Origin: Moraxella sp.
GTDB lineage: Bacteria > Pseudomonadota > Gammaproteobacteria > Pseudomonadales > Moraxellaceae
DNA length: 64,000 nucleotides
Assembly (NCBI GenBank): GCA_030525825.1
Contig: JAUNDZ010000001.1
Coordinates: 1-64,000 of the forward strand
Direction: 5' to 3'
This document shows, one piece after another, positions 24,301-34,488 of this stretch. A program made the translations under genes and the position numbers. The notes beneath the pieces are model-generated. The model had not been told where the DNA came from. It searched no databases and saw nothing but the letters and a program-made list of their open reading frames with translations. Within the stretch, counting starts at the first letter, position 1. Every line of letters starts with the position of its first letter.

Positions 24301-25007
24301 AAGGGCATTTTCTCCTATGTATCAAATCAATGGATTTGAAGGGAGAATTAGCCCTTTGTGAGAATAATAGCACACTGTTTGACAGTTTGCAAGAAACAGA
24401 GGCGACTTTAACCATTTTACAAATTTTAGATGAAAATGGCAATGATATTACCCATCAAGAGATTGGGCAGGAGCAGACGCAGCAGCATGAATATCGCCCG
24501 CAAGCCAAAGATTTGACCTTTGTTGGGCAAGAGTTTGACCATACACCAACGGGTGATAATTATACTGTGTGGGGTTTGAGCAAGCAAGCACGAGAATTGG
24601 GATTGAAAGCAAATGGCGTAGTGGTGGAAACTGTCAATATGGGCAAAAAAATCACAACAAAAGAACTTGCTGATAAAGTGGCATCAGTCATGCAGGATAA
24701 ATTTAAGGTAGCTAATGTGGAAATTCGTAGCGATAATACCATACTGCAAGGCGGTGTAAGTGCGATTGCAAACGCATTTGGTGCTGGTGGCTTACAAAAC
24801 AAGCAGGATGAGCAAAAGCCTCACCCACACTACAATCAAGACGACCTAGAGTATTTAAACGACATCATCACAGGCAAGATTGACCCTTTGGCAGTGGATT
24901 TTGACCGCTTGATTGCCATTGGCGAAAAAGATGAGAGCGACCCATTATTTGAGCAGGCAAACAATGTGATTAGTGCTGCCCTAGATGAAGCAACAAAGGG
25001 GGTGTAA
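21351..25007 (+). CDS. DarA-like antirestriction polyprotein with BECR/LPD modules
   Basis: 1218 residues. Around residues 220-330 the pattern VANVAVVFELSDGQSISIWF, HNPDANPAK, MASWKWLLNARDVTAAL and LARRMMLLAAKNTKRFAAAQ matches the DarA N-terminal domain of P1-like defence-against-restriction proteins. A coiled coil (315-365) follows, then an LPD3/BECR-like nuclease module near 428-560, an LPD25-like module near 700-790 and another BECR-like module near 850-1025 (KVITTVDGKKVTFNRKYSID, FTKGEFVGREELSKERKDK). DarA and DarB of P1 are head proteins injected with the DNA to protect it from host restriction. The nuclease-like modules are without obvious catalytic certainty. Sole upstream partner of the DarB-like gene. 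Confidence 0.7.
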   Translation: MNHYQTKQSTHRYETGVIVGRYRDMPALIADKAGFDGLGVQTEVGGSDDAWCVLNLFDGLHRYIDSVAVNGAMDAEHAQTLALSQFNHLEPAYATIIAKDSDSFDGMLWSSTAIHRVLSSDKQDTHYLPIINKKQLATEESRVVADEPIWDGVNVLSHDGSLSKLFLDMQKHDAYHELVHPLDLKEMMDGATELGFDAIVESYNRLDLFKERLFSAMAKAPQDELKVANVTMTKPFKRQGVANVAVVFELSDGQSISIWFHNPDANPAKLRATDTMASWKWLLNARDVTAALSPPNGENVQLPTLARRMMLLAAKNTKRFAAAQKKKRENQARLQAAEDEVNAKITTIERLDEEIGTLQARIDAAVYHATKADDAPTTKEVLVDVDNEVIGVTDTPDERLHAKVESPVIHNPQESNLQADEEPVVLTGKEFGEFDLSSDEGMKALREKVSEHLNGLRGETVFCKALNADVEIRKKGIKKYLSTSSNPIKLQIAGSLLDIIKNGKVFKPSVGSYAKKEQSHGVKYHYLKAPFVINGTEYGARVVIREDKEGKFHYDLQVRSTVDAILDGIDPIKNPSVPNFQKVLAVSDFSNIVYQDDFQVKDSANVILDGLDMKNAEWVSANKSDLIQHWLNDNVNFVPCQDAILDNLDDDAMLDSLKSGYVLNLFIFDKDGNEIKDEPTDNQETTTYNQVEQPQILGATLEWTEANFDENIKFDNLEALQAWFNKTYTKEFFEEDASPYFKNKLIIDFGADDSVTMRIDVNGRAEDLKDDYNPLKFSLVEWLEHNYQSFSRRGFGQNEIDEPKAQVKLGLALADEPILSDNAKENKQPPQEQVQEIVLSELVIDKNASKNEIYEQVSNWLKDNLQGKVITTVDGKKVTFNRKYSIDHLSHDGRRSVLASQAIAHIADVFTKGEFVGREELSKERKDKFVAFHAYEKQVDIDGKKVLLQAKAGEKADGTLQTLETLIAYRQKVKSMMDGIDKEKGHFLLCIKSMDLKGELALCENNSTLFDSLQETEATLTILQILDENGNDITHQEIGQEQTQQHEYRPQAKDLTFVGQEFDHTPTGDNYTVWGLSKQARELGLKANGVVVETVNMGKKITTKELADKVASVMQDKFKVANVEIRSDNTILQGGVSAIANAFGAGGLQNKQDEQKPHPHYNQDDLEYLNDIITGKIDPLAVDFDRLIAIGEKDESDPLFEQANNVISAALDEATKGV

Positions 25008-25008
25008 G

Positions 25009-26469
25009 ATGCTACAAGGTCTAGCAAAAACAAAAGCTCTCAAAGAGCTAAAAGAAGTCATGGACAAAAAAGCAAGCCTATCTGGGCTTGCTTTGACCAA
25101 AATCTTAAAACGCCAAAATGAACTTCGGGCGGATTTGGGTATGGGCAAAATCACGCCTGCCACAAACGCCACAAGCACAAATGTCCTAAGTGATGATGAC
25201 ATTGAGCGGTTAAGCCAAATCAAAATTGATGTGCAGGATGACAGCTCCAAAGGCGAAAGAAAACGCACGGCAAAAGAATGGATGAAAGAAAATTTATTGG
25301 GAAAATCTGTTCGCACGGTGGATAATAAGTTGGTTTATTTTAACAGCAATGACACCATTAACCATATTTCTTTTAATGCAATGCGTAGTCGCAATAGCTT
25401 AATTGCACTGTGCATTCCTTTTATTCCAGTCATTTTTGCCAAAGGGGAATTTGTGGGGCGTGAAGTGTCAGACCATGGTAGAACCGATGAAAGTATTAAA
25501 GCATTTCATCTGTATCAAAAGTGGGTTGAGCTTAAAAATGGTTATAAAGTGAATGCTGAAGTGCAGGCGTGTGAGCGACAAGACGAAAAGGAGTTGTTTT
25601 ATGCGGGTTATAATTTGAAAGTTTTGGGTAAGAAAAAAGCCTTTGACGGTTTGCTGGAAACTGGATTACACCACGCAGACCAAACAATCAAGGCTTTTGT
25701 TAATTCTAACACAGTGTTTGATAAAGTGCAAGTATTTACGGATAATCAAACTTTGCCCTTACGCATTTTGCAGGTGCTTAATGAACATGGTGTGGATATT
25801 ACCGATGAGTTGTTAGATGATGACGGCTGGGACGGCAACGATAAAACTTTATCAAACAACCAACCCTTTGACCGCACTCAAATTGACATTCCAAAAAGCA
25901 AAAACGCACGACAAAAAGCCAATAATCAAGCCATCGCCATCTTAGATAAGCTAGATGGTGGCGAGCTGTCGACGGCAGATTTGACTGATGACGATAAAGC
26001 GGTGCTGGCAAAATATAGCGGTAATGGTGGCGGTCTGGTCGGTCGTGATGGCAAAAAAGGCTCGGATTATGAATACTACACCCCAAAAGAGCTAGCTTTG
26101 GGTATGTGGGATTTGGCAAAAGAGATGGGCTTTGATGGCGGGCGAGTGCTAGACCCCTGTGCTGGTACAGGCATCTTTACTGCCACCAGTCCTGATGATG
26201 TGCTGATTGATGCTGTTGAGCTTGATGAGACTAGTGGTCGCATCAACCAACTGCTCAATGACGGTGTTCGCTCACACACAACCATCAGCCCGTTTGAAAA
26301 GGTAGTCAATGGCTATGATGATGGCGACGATGAGAGTGGCTTTGACCTTGTCATCTCCAATGTCCCTTTTGGCGACAATGCTGCTCGTGGGGCAAATAAG
26401 ATGTATGACAATGCTATCAAGATGCCAGCCTTGATTACTATTTCATTATGCGTAGCCTTGAGAAGCTAA
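25009..26469 (+). pseudogene. DarB-like methylase-helicase, N-terminal fragment (frameshifted)
   Basis: 486 residues from the ATG with AGGGGG seven bases upstream. Residues 85-265 repeat the BECR-like module of the DarA-like protein (LGKSVRTVDNKLVYFNSNDT, FAKGEFVGREVSDHG). From residue 350 there is an N6-adenine methyltransferase: YEYYTPKELALGMWDLA, RVLDPCAGTGIFTA (SAM motif) and FDLVISNVPFGDN (catalytic motif, NVPF instead of NPPF, as in DarB). The frame leaves the conserved sequence near 26,420 and ends in an out-of-frame tail (PALITISLCVALRS). The next frame continues the domain exactly, so this is the front of a broken gene. Confidence 0.75.
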
Positions 26470-29400
26470 AATCAGGCGGCTTGGCGGTATTGATGACTGC
26501 TCCAAGTACGGTACAGGGTAAGCGTGCCAAAGAGATTGAGCTGCGTCAAAAGACCAGTCGTATCGCTGAATTCATCGGAGCATATCGCCTGCCTAATTCG
26601 ATGTTTACCGATACGGGAGCTGATGTGTCGGTTGATGTGGTGGTATTTAAGAAATTTAACCGCCAAATGATTGATGCGGTGCAAAATCACTATGATAATG
26701 GCAATATCGAGCCTTTGCAAGCTGCTAATGTGCTTTGGGATGATTATATCAGCGGACATTATTTCAAACGCCACCCAAATCATGTGCTAGGCACGGTACA
26801 AAAAGCCAAAAACCGCTTTGGCGGTGAAGTTGAAAAAGTCATGTCAGAGCTGTCAAAAACCCAAATCGCCAAGCTCATGCGTAAGCTGGGCGGCAGTCGC
26901 ATTGATTGGGGGCTACTGGACGCCAAAGAACAAAAAGCCATCACTTACAAAGATGGCGATGTGGTGTATCGTGGTGGCATACAGTATCAAATGACAGATG
27001 GTGTATGGACAGAGCAACAAAAAAGCAAAGACAAAGACGATGCCAAATACCATGATATGCTGGCATATTGCCAATCATCGGTGTCGGTGCTAGAACATGG
27101 CATCAGTCTTGATGCTGTCGCTGCCTTGGTTGCTCATTTTGGTAAAAAAGCCATTGTTAATGAGCAGGTCAATGACCTAAAAAATATCATGGCAAAATGC
27201 AAGGATGATATGGAGTGGCAGATTTATCATACTGCCAAAATGATTGATGAGATTTTGCAGCATGGTGAGATGGGGACGAATTTTCGTGAAATTTATCCTG
27301 CTTTGTCGGATACCATGCGTGATGTGGTAGTGCTTGCCAAGGGTCGTTATGTGGGCGAAATTGGCAATGCCCTAAAACTCATTAAGCTGCACTATGCCAA
27401 GGGTCGTTATAGCGATGTCTGGAATGGCAAAGTTGATACTGTTGTACAGCAAGATTTGGCATTGGTGGGGTCTTTATCTGCCAAGATGGCACGCCTACAA
27501 TACAACACTAAGTCAAAATACATGGCGATGGATGATTTTAAAGCCATTGCCCCTGATGTTGATGTGATGACGGATGATGATTATTTCATCACTCAAGACG
27601 GCACGCAGGTCATCTATGCCAATGATTTTTTGGTGGGGAATGTGGGCGAGTGTATCGGCAAGTTGGATGAAATGATTGCTGATGCTAAAGATGACGCCAT
27701 CAAAACCAAGCTGATTAGACAAAAAATTGTCGCCTTATCACAAGCACCGATGATTGATGTGCGTCGGGCGAGTTTTGACCTATTAAGTCCGCAGATACCG
27801 ATGTCGTACAAGGTGGCATTTTTAAATACGGTCAGCCCTTTATCTGTGGTGGAAGTGGATAACCGCACCTGTGAAGTCAAAGGCAATCCTAAAAAGAACT
27901 TGGATAAGGTAGCAAAACGCATTGGGTTTTATGTCAGCGGTCAGCGTCTGACGCTGGGCGGTATTAAGCTGGACGGCATAATAAAGGAAAGTGAGCAGCT
28001 TGCCTATCTTAATCAGACCTTTGCCGAGTGGAATGCTCAATTTAAAACTTGGGTAAAAGCCAATGATGAGCTGATGAGTCTGCTTGATGGCAAAATCAAC
28101 GACCTAAATAACCGCTATTTTATCCAAAATGACGATGAAAGTGAGCTTGAAATTCATGGGTTGTCTGACGATATTAAGCTACACGGCTATCAGCGAGCAT
28201 TCATTCGCAATCAAGGACGGTTCTTTGGCGGTATTAATGGTTTTGGTGTGGGTCTGGGCAAATCATTTTCAAGTCTGGCATCCGTTCAGCACGCCCATAA
28301 TATCGGTCTAAAACAAAAAACGCTGTTAATTGTGCCAAAATCAGTGCTGTCTAATTGGCGTAAAGAAGCCAAAAGACTGTATGTCAATATGGATGACTGC
28401 CTATTTATTGGGCTGCGTGAGCGGGGCGATAAGTTCGTGGTGCGTTCTAATCTGTATGATGAAGACCTAAATGCAGCTGTGAGCGGTCAATATCGCAAGA
28501 TATTCATGACCTATGAAGCATTTGCTAGAATCAAGTTAAGAGATGAGACCATCAGCCAGTATTTTGACCATCTGTCTGCCTGCGATGAACTGTATCGTGA
28601 GAGTGGTAAAAAAGGAGAAAGCGAGAGCGTCAAAGGCAAGATTGCCAAGGCGACGGATGAGTTTTTTTCCTATAATAGCAATGCTCCGTTCCTTGAACAA
28701 ATGGGGGTGGATAGCCTTGTCATCGATGAAGCACATAATTTTAAGAACTCGGTACTATCAACAGGTGCGGTAAAAAATACCAAGCTGATGAATACCCCAG
28801 ATGAGTCTAAGCGTGGGGCGGATGCACAGGCGAAAGCATGGTATATCCGTGGGTTAACTTCTGCCAATGATGGTGTGCAGCTGCTGACAGCAACACCAGT
28901 AACCAATAGCCCTATTGAGATTTATTCCATGCTATCACTTGCAACAGGGCGTGAAAAGGTAAATAAGATGATGGGCGGCATTGATGGCATGGTGGACTTT
29001 GTCAAATCAAGCTGCGAGATTGGCAGTGAAGAGCAACCAAAATTAGATGGTGGTATGGATAATGTGGACTGCCTACAAGGATTGAAAAATCTAGGCATGC
29101 TACGCAGTGCCTTTAATAGCACCGCCACCCTAAAAAGTGCTGATGATGTCAAAGGGGTGAGCGTCATCATTCCTGAACGAAACCAAGTGGCAAACAGTGT
29201 GGTGATTGATGATGAGACCATCGGCGATGTATCGGTAATGCGTGATGCGTACCGCCAAGCCAGAGACTATCTTAAATCAGGCAATAGCAAGGATTTAGGC
29301 GATGCGTATTGGGCGGTCAAAAAACGCTACAAAGAGCCTGATGAGTTGATAGCCAGTCCTTTTAACTTATTGACCAAGCTGCAAAGTGTGATTTTGGATA

Positions 29401-31112
29401 GGGATTTTGGTGATTTGTGCAGTTATTATGATTTTGATGACAATCAAGCCAAGATTGCTAAAAAAGCCGTAGAGCAATGGAACGCCAAAGCCCCCAAAGA
29501 GGGTAAGGGGCGGCTGGGTGTACACACCAAAGATGAGGATTATGGCGAAAAATACGACAAAGAGGGTCGGTTGGTTGCTTTTGAGACCATTGTTAAGGCA
29601 GATATTGTCAAGCACAATGGTAGAAATCGCCTGATGCTAGACAGCCTAGACCATCATAATCAGCAAAAATTTGAACAGTTGTGTGAAAAACTGGGTCTAA
29701 CACTCAGCGTTACCATCTCTGCTAAGGTCGCCAGTCTGATTGAAAACATCAAAGCTGAGATGATGAACAAGCGTGGTAAAAGGGATGATGGCACGACCAG
29801 CGATATTGTCAAACAGATTGTTTTTTGTGATGATTTGCACCTGCACAGTAAGCTGGTTCGTGTCATCAGTGAGCGATGCGGCATCGCCAAATCCAAGATA
29901 GCCATCATCACAGGCAAGATAAATGGCAAAGCTGAAGAAATCTTAGAAGTGCAAGAGGGCTTTAACGGTATGGATGATGATAATGTCTATCAGCTCATCA
30001 TCGCCAACGAAAAGGCTGAAGTGGGGATTAACCTACAAAAAGGCTGTCAAGCCATTCATCATCTGACAACTGGCTGGACGCCTGACAGTTTGGAGCAGCG
30101 AAACGGTCGTGGGGCAAGACAGGGCAATCACACCGAGCAGGTGCATATCTATTATTATGATGCTGATGGCACTTATGACACACTCAAACGAGACATGATT
30201 AACAAAAAATCAGAATGGATTGACAGCCTTTTAAATGGTCTGGGTAGTGAAATTCAAATCAAGGGTGAGCTTAGTCGTGAAGAGCAAGAAGCCTTGATTG
30301 ATACAATGGGTGATGAAGCCAAAATTCAAGAATATTTGGCTCAAAAAGACCTGCAAGAAGCCCAAATTAGACGAGCTAAAGCCGAGTTTGAGCAAAATGT
30401 CAATATGAAAACCATCGTTAAGCAAAAAGCCATTTTAAACATCACCAAAGAGCAGATGGTGCATGAGTTTATCTTGGACACACTCATCCCAGTCGCCAAA
30501 GGTTTGACCAAATCCAAGATTTTATATACCGACCGATGGACAGCAAAAGACAGTCAAGACATTGTCTATAAGGGTGATTGGAATGCCGAACAGGTCGCTG
30601 CCTTTATGAAGTTTGTGCCAGCGTTTGAGAAGGTGATGGCTTTGTATGACTTTAATGGCTTGATTGTTGATGGTGTTAGCAGTGAGTATTTGGCACACAA
30701 GTTTATCATTCAGGCAAAAGCGGCACTTGGTACGACCAGAAAATTTGGCATGGGTAGTGGTAGTGATGACCTGTATGACGCTTTCTTGTATGCCATGATG
30801 AGTGCCAATGGCGTCAATGACTGGCACAGCAATCCTGAATATGAAGAGCGTCGCATGGGTAAGATGGTGCGTACTGATACGCCAGTCTATGATAAGCTCG
30901 CCCAGCGACAAGCAATGGCAAAAAAGCTGATTGAAAGCTCGGTGCGTACCATTGATGACATCGCAGACAAATATGATGGCGTAGGTCGTGGCGTAGGTCA
31001 AGCCATCGCTGACGGGACAGCTACCATGATTGGTGATGTGATATTTAACCAAGGGGATTTGCTGCTAAAAGATGGTCAATATGCTGTGGTTACTAGAATT
31101 TTTGATGAATAA
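26448..31112 (+). pseudogene. DarB-like methylase-helicase, C-terminal fragment with SNF2-type helicase
   Basis: The same frame reads conserved sequence from about 26,424 (DASLDYYFIMRSLEKLKSGG), upstream of its first ATG, so it is the rest of the methylase-helicase. The remaining methylase part is followed by a helicase: HGYQRAFIRNQGRFFGG, GFGVGLGKSFSSLA (Walker A), LVIDEAHNFKN (DEAH box), LLTATPVTNSP and GINLQKGCQAIHHLTTGW ... QRNGRGARQGN (motif VI). Joined length is about 2040 residues against 2255 for P1 DarB. In P1, DarB travels in the head and methylates or remodels incoming DNA to block type I restriction. Activity here is doubtful unless the frameshift is corrected. Confidence 0.75.
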
Positions 31113-31121
31113 TGCCGCTTT

Positions 31122-31634
31122 TTGGATGAGTATGATAGAGGGTATAATAATACGATTGGCGAACATGAAATCGTCATTCGTGGCACAACCGAGCAATACG
31201 GTTATCAAGATTTTAGCATCATCAGGCGTGAAACCCCTGAATACCTACACGCCATCAAACAGCTGGCTCAAAAGGTGGTGTATGCCAAGAGTGGACTTAG
31301 GAATGAACCGAAGATTGCATCGTACTTTCCAGAAATACAAGCCTATATTGATGCCAATCCACAGATGAGCTACACCGTTCATATTTATGGCGTCAAAAAG
31401 ATTGATACACCATTTGGTTATCTACTGCCTACCAATATGCTAGATGGGGTGGCTGATGAGTTTAGGGTGTGGTATTTGGCGGAGCTTGAAAAAATCGGCA
31501 TCAAAAAAGATGGAGAAACTCATACGATACCTGCCAAATACACCGTGGATAATGGCATCTCCCATCATCTCTACCATGACGCATGGGCGATGGCACAAGA
31601 GGTATGCAAGCAACATGGCTGGAATATCCCCTAA
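31122..31634 (+). CDS. hypothetical late phage protein (start uncertain)
   Basis: 170 residues if it starts at TTG 31122, the only upstream candidate; it has no Shine-Dalgarno sequence. The frame is the same as that of the helicase fragment, which stops nine bases earlier, so the sequence between reads straight on past one stop codon. The protein is mixed alpha/beta with many Tyr and His (FSIIRRETPEYLHAIKQLAQ, HHLYHDAWAMAQEVCKQHGW). It could be a coupled downstream gene or a C-terminal piece once fused to the helicase. No family recognised. Confidence 0.5.
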   Translation: MDEYDRGYNNTIGEHEIVIRGTTEQYGYQDFSIIRRETPEYLHAIKQLAQKVVYAKSGLRNEPKIASYFPEIQAYIDANPQMSYTVHIYGVKKIDTPFGYLLPTNMLDGVADEFRVWYLAELEKIGIKKDGETHTIPAKYTVDNGISHHLYHDAWAMAQEVCKQHGWNIP

Positions 31635-31645
31635 TAACTTGACAG

Positions 31646-31674
31646 GGCAACTGTGCTATAATGGGGCAGTTGCC
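31646..31674 (+). promoter_or_regulatory. dyad operator enclosing a -10 hexamer
   Basis: GGCAACTG and CAGTTGCC are perfect 8-bp inverted arms, and TATAAT (31657-31662) lies in the 13-base space between them. A TTGACA precedes at a spacing of only 12, too short for a -35. GGAATA at 31621 is a near-match to the late box but three bases too far. It looks like a separately regulated promoter for the following gene. Confidence 0.5.
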
Positions 31675-31690
31675 AATAAGGAGCAAAACA

Positions 31691-32164
31691 ATGTTTGAAA
31701 TACTGGCAAATTTTAACGCCAAAGACGAGCTGGAATATGATTTTGATGAGATGGAGCAATACGGACAAGCGGTCAAAGAACGCTATCTTGCCTATTGCGT
31801 CAATCAAAGCATTACACCCAAAGACTTTTTGAAACACTGCCTAGATGTGCAACATGAACGCATCATGGCAAAACCCATTCGCTACCGTGCTTATGGCGGT
31901 TACTGGTGGTCATTAAAGCAGCTGTTCATCAAATATGGCTATGATTTTGGTATGCCGACCACTAGCCAATGGTGGCATGATATGAATGATGGGCTTGCTG
32001 ATTGGTACAAAGGCAATAATGACCTACATACCGTACTGCTTGCGGATAGATTCTATAATCAATACTACCCAAGCCATGTTGCAGGCAGTAATACATTTCA
32101 TCTGCCAAGCATGGGCATGACGCCATATACGCTGTTTGACCCTGCGATGGAGCTCGTGATTTAA
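31691..32164 (+). CDS. hypothetical late phage protein (own promoter)
   Basis: 157 residues; ATG with AAGGAG six bases upstream, preferred to an ATG at 31661 that lies in the -10. Sequence is rich in Trp, Tyr and His (YRAYGGYWWSLKQLF, TSQWWHDMNDGLADWYKG). No signal or membrane segment. It is a single-gene unit between a dyad-controlled promoter and the terminator in late promoter 6, so it may be expressed apart from the late genes, for example in the lysogen. Function unknown. Confidence 0.5.
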   Translation: MFEILANFNAKDELEYDFDEMEQYGQAVKERYLAYCVNQSITPKDFLKHCLDVQHERIMAKPIRYRAYGGYWWSLKQLFIKYGYDFGMPTTSQWWHDMNDGLADWYKGNNDLHTVLLADRFYNQYYPSHVAGSNTFHLPSMGMTPYTLFDPAMELVI

Positions 32165-32175
32165 CCGATTGACTT

Positions 32176-32214
32176 GGAACGCCCCTAACTGGGGCGTTTT
32201 TTATTGCTTAAAAT
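32176..32214 (+). promoter_or_regulatory. late promoter 6 (GGAAC box + TAAAAT)
   Basis: TTGGAACG with G at 32176 and TAAAAT at 32209-32214; 28 nt between. It is the only one of the ten with G instead of A after GGAAC. ATTGCT precedes the -10, as in promoters 2 and 8. Confidence 0.75.
32178..32202 (+). terminator. intrinsic terminator inside late promoter 6
   Basis: AACGCCCC pairs perfectly with GGGGCGTT around TAACT, then Ts to 32202. It begins within the GGAAC box and ends seven bases before the -10. Confidence 0.85.
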
Positions 32215-32240
32215 TCATAAAAAACAATGAACATAAGCAC

Positions 32241-32903
32241 ATGAGCAATCAAAACAGCCGATTATCTACGCCTATCACCAAAGAGCAATTAAGCCTACCC
32301 ATCGCTCATAGCCATCATTATGACAATATGGAGCGTGCCATGTATGCGGTATTTGTGGCACTCATGCAAAAGATGGTTGTGCCACTAGATAACATTCATC
32401 ACTATGGTACACCATATCTGGGTTCACGGCAGGTGGTGGAAGCGTTCACCAAGCTCAATGGTCTGGCGATGCTGCGGCGACGAACAGATGCTCAAAGCGA
32501 TAAAATCATGGCAATTATCTTGCAAAACTACCTGGCACTAGCGTCCGAGCGAGGTGTGGCATTCTTAAAGTTTGTATTAGATATGCTGTATCCTGACCAG
32601 TCGGAGCTGGTGCAGCTATGGCATGATAAAAGCAATATTAATGAATACCCTGCGTGGGTGTATGATGAGCAGTCGCCCGAGCGTTTTTTAACATCAAGAC
32701 TTCGCATCTACATGAAAGACAGTGTGGATGCGGCAGAACTTGGTGAAGTTGCCCCTGTATTTCGTAAACTTGTGCCTTGGCATATCGTGCCTGAAATCGC
32801 CTTTCGCATGGATGCTAAGGTCAATGATTTGGGGATGGTGGTGGTATTTCAAACGCTGACCGTTTTTGATTTTTCACCAGAGATTAATGGAAGTTGGGCG
32901 TGA
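32241..32903 (+). CDS. putative tail protein (gpI-like)
   Basis: 221 residues from the ATG after promoter 6; an earlier in-frame start (32169) lies within the promoter. FLKFVLDMLYPDQSELVQLW, SPERFLTSRLRIYMKDSVDA and VAPVFRKLVPWHIVPEIAFR resemble P2 gpI-type and related baseplate/tail proteins (the fold ends with an arginine-rich VP...VP motif). It overlaps the large terminase gene by four bases. A PacA-like small subunit would be expected by position in P1, but no helix-turn-helix is visible, so the tail assignment is preferred. Confidence 0.4.
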   Translation: MSNQNSRLSTPITKEQLSLPIAHSHHYDNMERAMYAVFVALMQKMVVPLDNIHHYGTPYLGSRQVVEAFTKLNGLAMLRRRTDAQSDKIMAIILQNYLALASERGVAFLKFVLDMLYPDQSELVQLWHDKSNINEYPAWVYDEQSPERFLTSRLRIYMKDSVDAAELGEVAPVFRKLVPWHIVPEIAFRMDAKVNDLGMVVVFQTLTVFDFSPEINGSWA

Positions 32904-34441
32904 TAGACGATTTATTGAGCCTACCAGAGTGGCACGCCGTCTGTGAACGCTACCGCCACAACATCACTGCCTTTGCCGTAGAAGCCCTAAATATGACTGA
33001 AAAGGCAGGGCAGGCGGTAACTCATCAACAAGAAATGCTGTTTAAAAGTATTGAAATACCTGGCAGTCGTACGAGTGTGGCGTCAGGTCATGGAACGGGT
33101 AAAAGCCGCTCAGCTGGTATTATTGCCCTGTGGCATTTGCTGTTTTACCCACAAAGTGTGATGATGTTTACCGCCCCACAAATCGGTCAGCTGCGTACGG
33201 TGGTGTGGAAAGAAATTAATATTTGTCTTGAACGCCTAAGACAAGGTCCAGTTGGTTGGCTTGCCGATTTTGTGGCTGTATTTAGTGAAAAAATCTACAT
33301 CAAGGGATATAAAGATACCTGGTTTGTCTTTGCTAAGACCGCCCCAAAACATCAGCCAACCAACATCGCAGGTCAGCATGGCGACCACTACATGGTGTGG
33401 GGCGATGAAGCGTGCGGCATTGATGATGCGGTGCTGGAAGTTGCCATCGGTGCATTAACCCACGCCAATAACCGTGCTGTACTTACCAGTCAGCCCGCTC
33501 GTGGCACAGGGTTTTTCTATGACACTCAGCACAAGCTGTCTCATAAAAATGGCGGTAAGTGGGTGGCACTTAAATTCAATGGTGAAATGTCGCCTATCGT
33601 CAGCACCGAAAAGCTCAAAGAAGCCCTATATCAATATGGCAGCCGCAATCACCCCGGTTATTTGATTCGTATTCGTGGGGAGTTTCCTGAATTAAAAGGC
33701 GAATTTTTGCTCACACGCACCGAAGTGGCAAACATGATGACAAGCGAGTGTGTTATCAAGGATGGTGAGAGCTATGGTTATGTGATAGCGGTGGATGTTG
33801 GTGGTGCAGTAGGTCGTGATAGCTCAGTCATCACCGTTGCCAAGGTGTTTGACCGTCTTGTTAGGGGGCGTTATGAACGCTGCGTGCATATTGAAGAAAT
33901 CCCCCTGTGTAGCAACAAGGCGGATATCAACGCCATGCGTGGCAAAATCCATGACCTACTTGCCACTTATGATGGAGCGACCTTGGTCATTGACCCTATT
34001 GGTAGTGGCGCTGGTCTGTGCCAACTGCTTAAATCTGAAGGTGTATTCTTTTTAGAGGTGCATTGGGGTGTGGCGTGCTTTAAGTCATCTAATAAATCCT
34101 ATTACACCAACAAACGCACGCACGCTTATGTGAGCATGGCAAAGGCGGTGGAGTCAGGGCGACTGTCTTTGTCAAAAAAAACCAAATCTAATTATAGCAT
34201 CAAAAATCAACTGGACGAACAATTAACTAAATTGCCCTACACCTTTGATGATAAGGGTCGGTGGCAAATGCTGTCAAAAAACGACATGAAAAAACAAGGC
34301 ATACACTCACCTGATGTGGCAGACACCTTTGCATTTTTATTCATGGAGCGAGTTAATTACGCCCCGATTGATGGCATGACACATGAGCAGCAAGATGAGC
34401 AAGACTGGGCAATGCTTGAGGCGATGGCAAATAAAATTTAA
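32900..34441 (+). CDS. terminase large subunit (PacB-like)
   Basis: 513 residues from the GTG that overlaps the upstream stop (a TTG two codons earlier is less likely). ATPase motor: SVASGHGTGKSRSAGI (Walker A), YMVWGDEACGI (Walker B and catalytic Glu). Nuclease: YVIAVDVGGAVGRDSSVITV (first Asp of the RNase H fold), LVIDPIGSGAG, and SPDVADTFAFLF (last Asp). It packs DNA into the prohead through the portal and cuts the concatemer. P1 PacB has about 494-515 residues. The small-subunit-like gene is far upstream, at the end of the early operon. Confidence 0.9.
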   Translation: MIDDLLSLPEWHAVCERYRHNITAFAVEALNMTEKAGQAVTHQQEMLFKSIEIPGSRTSVASGHGTGKSRSAGIIALWHLLFYPQSVMMFTAPQIGQLRTVVWKEINICLERLRQGPVGWLADFVAVFSEKIYIKGYKDTWFVFAKTAPKHQPTNIAGQHGDHYMVWGDEACGIDDAVLEVAIGALTHANNRAVLTSQPARGTGFFYDTQHKLSHKNGGKWVALKFNGEMSPIVSTEKLKEALYQYGSRNHPGYLIRIRGEFPELKGEFLLTRTEVANMMTSECVIKDGESYGYVIAVDVGGAVGRDSSVITVAKVFDRLVRGRYERCVHIEEIPLCSNKADINAMRGKIHDLLATYDGATLVIDPIGSGAGLCQLLKSEGVFFLEVHWGVACFKSSNKSYYTNKRTHAYVSMAKAVESGRLSLSKKTKSNYSIKNQLDEQLTKLPYTFDDKGRWQMLSKNDMKKQGIHSPDVADTFAFLFMERVNYAPIDGMTHEQQDEQDWAMLEAMANKI

Positions 34442-34488
34442 AAATCATCGCTGTCTTTTTTTAAGCCATCAAAAAAACACTCTGCGTC

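Noticed and set aside
30522..31052. 176-codon minus-strand frame
   Set aside because: Antisense to the conserved helicase gene; no ribosome-binding site and no recognisable domain.
31639..31662. TTGACA followed by TATAAT as a classic promoter
   Set aside because: The spacer is only 12 bases; the hexamers cannot both contact sigma70 in the usual way.
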